Assembly (NCBI RefSeq): GCF_000213785.1
Contig: NC_015557.1
Span: 310,001 to 374,000 of the forward strand
Source: Hydrogenobaculum sp. 3684
Lineage (GTDB): Bacteria; Aquificota; Aquificia; Aquificales; Aquificaceae
DNA length: 64,000 bases
Reading direction: 5' to 3'
A model generated the notes under the pieces. That model was given only the letters and a program-made list of their open reading frames with translations. It was not told the origin of the DNA and did no database searches. Both the position numbers and the translations under genes were made by a program. This document shows, in pieces, positions 63,892 to 64,000 of this stretch. Position 1 is the first letter of the stretch. The number at the start of each line of letters is the position of its first letter.

Positions 63892-64000
63892 AAAAAAGAC
63901 TAGATCTATTGTTGGTGGAAAAGGGCTTGGTTTCTTCTCGTGAGAAAGCTCAAGCTTTTATAATGGAGGGAAGGGTTTTTGTAAATGGTAAAGCTGTTTT
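63888..64000 (+). CDS. tlyA: TlyA-type S4-domain rRNA methyltransferase (cut by window edge)
   Basis: GTG 63888 overlaps the pyrE stop (GTGA). The visible 37 residues read KKRLDLLLVEKGLVSSRE, then KAQAFIMEGRVFVNGKAV, which is the S4 RNA-binding start typical of TlyA-family rRNA 2'-O-methyltransferases/hemolysin A. The catalytic domain lies beyond the window, so the assignment is by the S4 segment only. Confidence 0.75.
   Translation, partial: MKKRLDLLLVEKGLVSSREKAQAFIMEGRVFVNGKAV

Overview
This AT-rich window (roughly two-thirds A+T by eye, not counted) comes from a Gram-negative, flagellated and probably thermophilic chemolithotroph. My best guess is the Aquificota, a Hydrogenobaculum-like member. 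The guess rests on LPS-export genes (lptA, lptC, lptD), ExbB/ExbD/TonB, a Sco1-like protein, a SoxW-like lipoprotein thioredoxin, NuoG, a tryptophanyl-tRNA synthetase with an iron-sulfur Cys motif, and short, tightly overlapping operons. Genus assignment is inference. I saw no rRNA or tRNA gene.

Layout. 1-4.7 kb: end of a cell-shape gene, mrdA, a Sco1-like lipoprotein, a small motility-type protein behind a FliA-like promoter, and a two-component pair. 4.7-14.8 kb (minus strand): transporter, engB, trpS, site-2 protease, zinc-ribbon protein, AmrS, thioesterase, the DUF4130/radical-SAM DNA-metabolism pair, a broken cheB fragment, uppP, lptA, lptC and a NIL-domain protein. 14.8-16.5 kb: exbB-exbD-tonB. 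16.5-18.7 kb: a sulfur-trafficking operon (IscU-like, PP-loop thiolase, DUF1858-like, TusA-like, Nfu). 18.8-25.7 kb: purM, thpR, asd, a degenerate NifU-like protein, DUF523/DUF1722, argS and an AcfC-like binding protein.

25.9-37.5 kb is the accessory part. It holds an M20/M28-like peptidase, an AAA/PD-(D/E)XK protein and a decaying CRISPR locus. That locus has cas6 with a -1 frameshift, cas4, cas1 truncated into the first CRISPR repeat, no cas2 and no leader, a five-repeat array, an IS256-type insertion with a frameshifted transposase, an N-terminally truncated type III RAMP gene (TIGR03986 type) and a solitary repeat. After an HTH/coiled-coil gene, a DnaQ-like exonuclease and a SurA-like chaperone comes a 1.2-kb intergenic stretch with 18-bp tandem repeats, an inverted-repeat element, a palindrome beside a consensus promoter, a second three-repeat CRISPR-like array with a different repeat, and a dispersed repeat.

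37.5-53.7 kb is mostly minus-strand housekeeping: a long operon from a helical hypothetical protein through pyrF, nuoG, a kinase-like gene, an O-antigen-ligase-like gene, DUF72, nadD and a CBS/sensor protein; then aspartate aminotransferase, soxW-like and mnmG; a FliK-like gene with sfsA; and, on plus, a glycosyltransferase and plsC. 53.7-56.6 kb is a decayed repeat-rich region with two gene fragments and an mscS gene. 56.6-64 kb carries a TRIC-type protein, trmFO, a HisZ-like gene, lptD, a HAD phosphatase, a DUF465 protein, leuD, pyrE and the start of tlyA.

Two signals run through the window. Many first genes of transcription units have a TATAAT-like box only 6-10 bases before the start codon, which implies widespread leaderless mRNAs. 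Several intergenic gaps also share a repeat family built around CATACTTGT.
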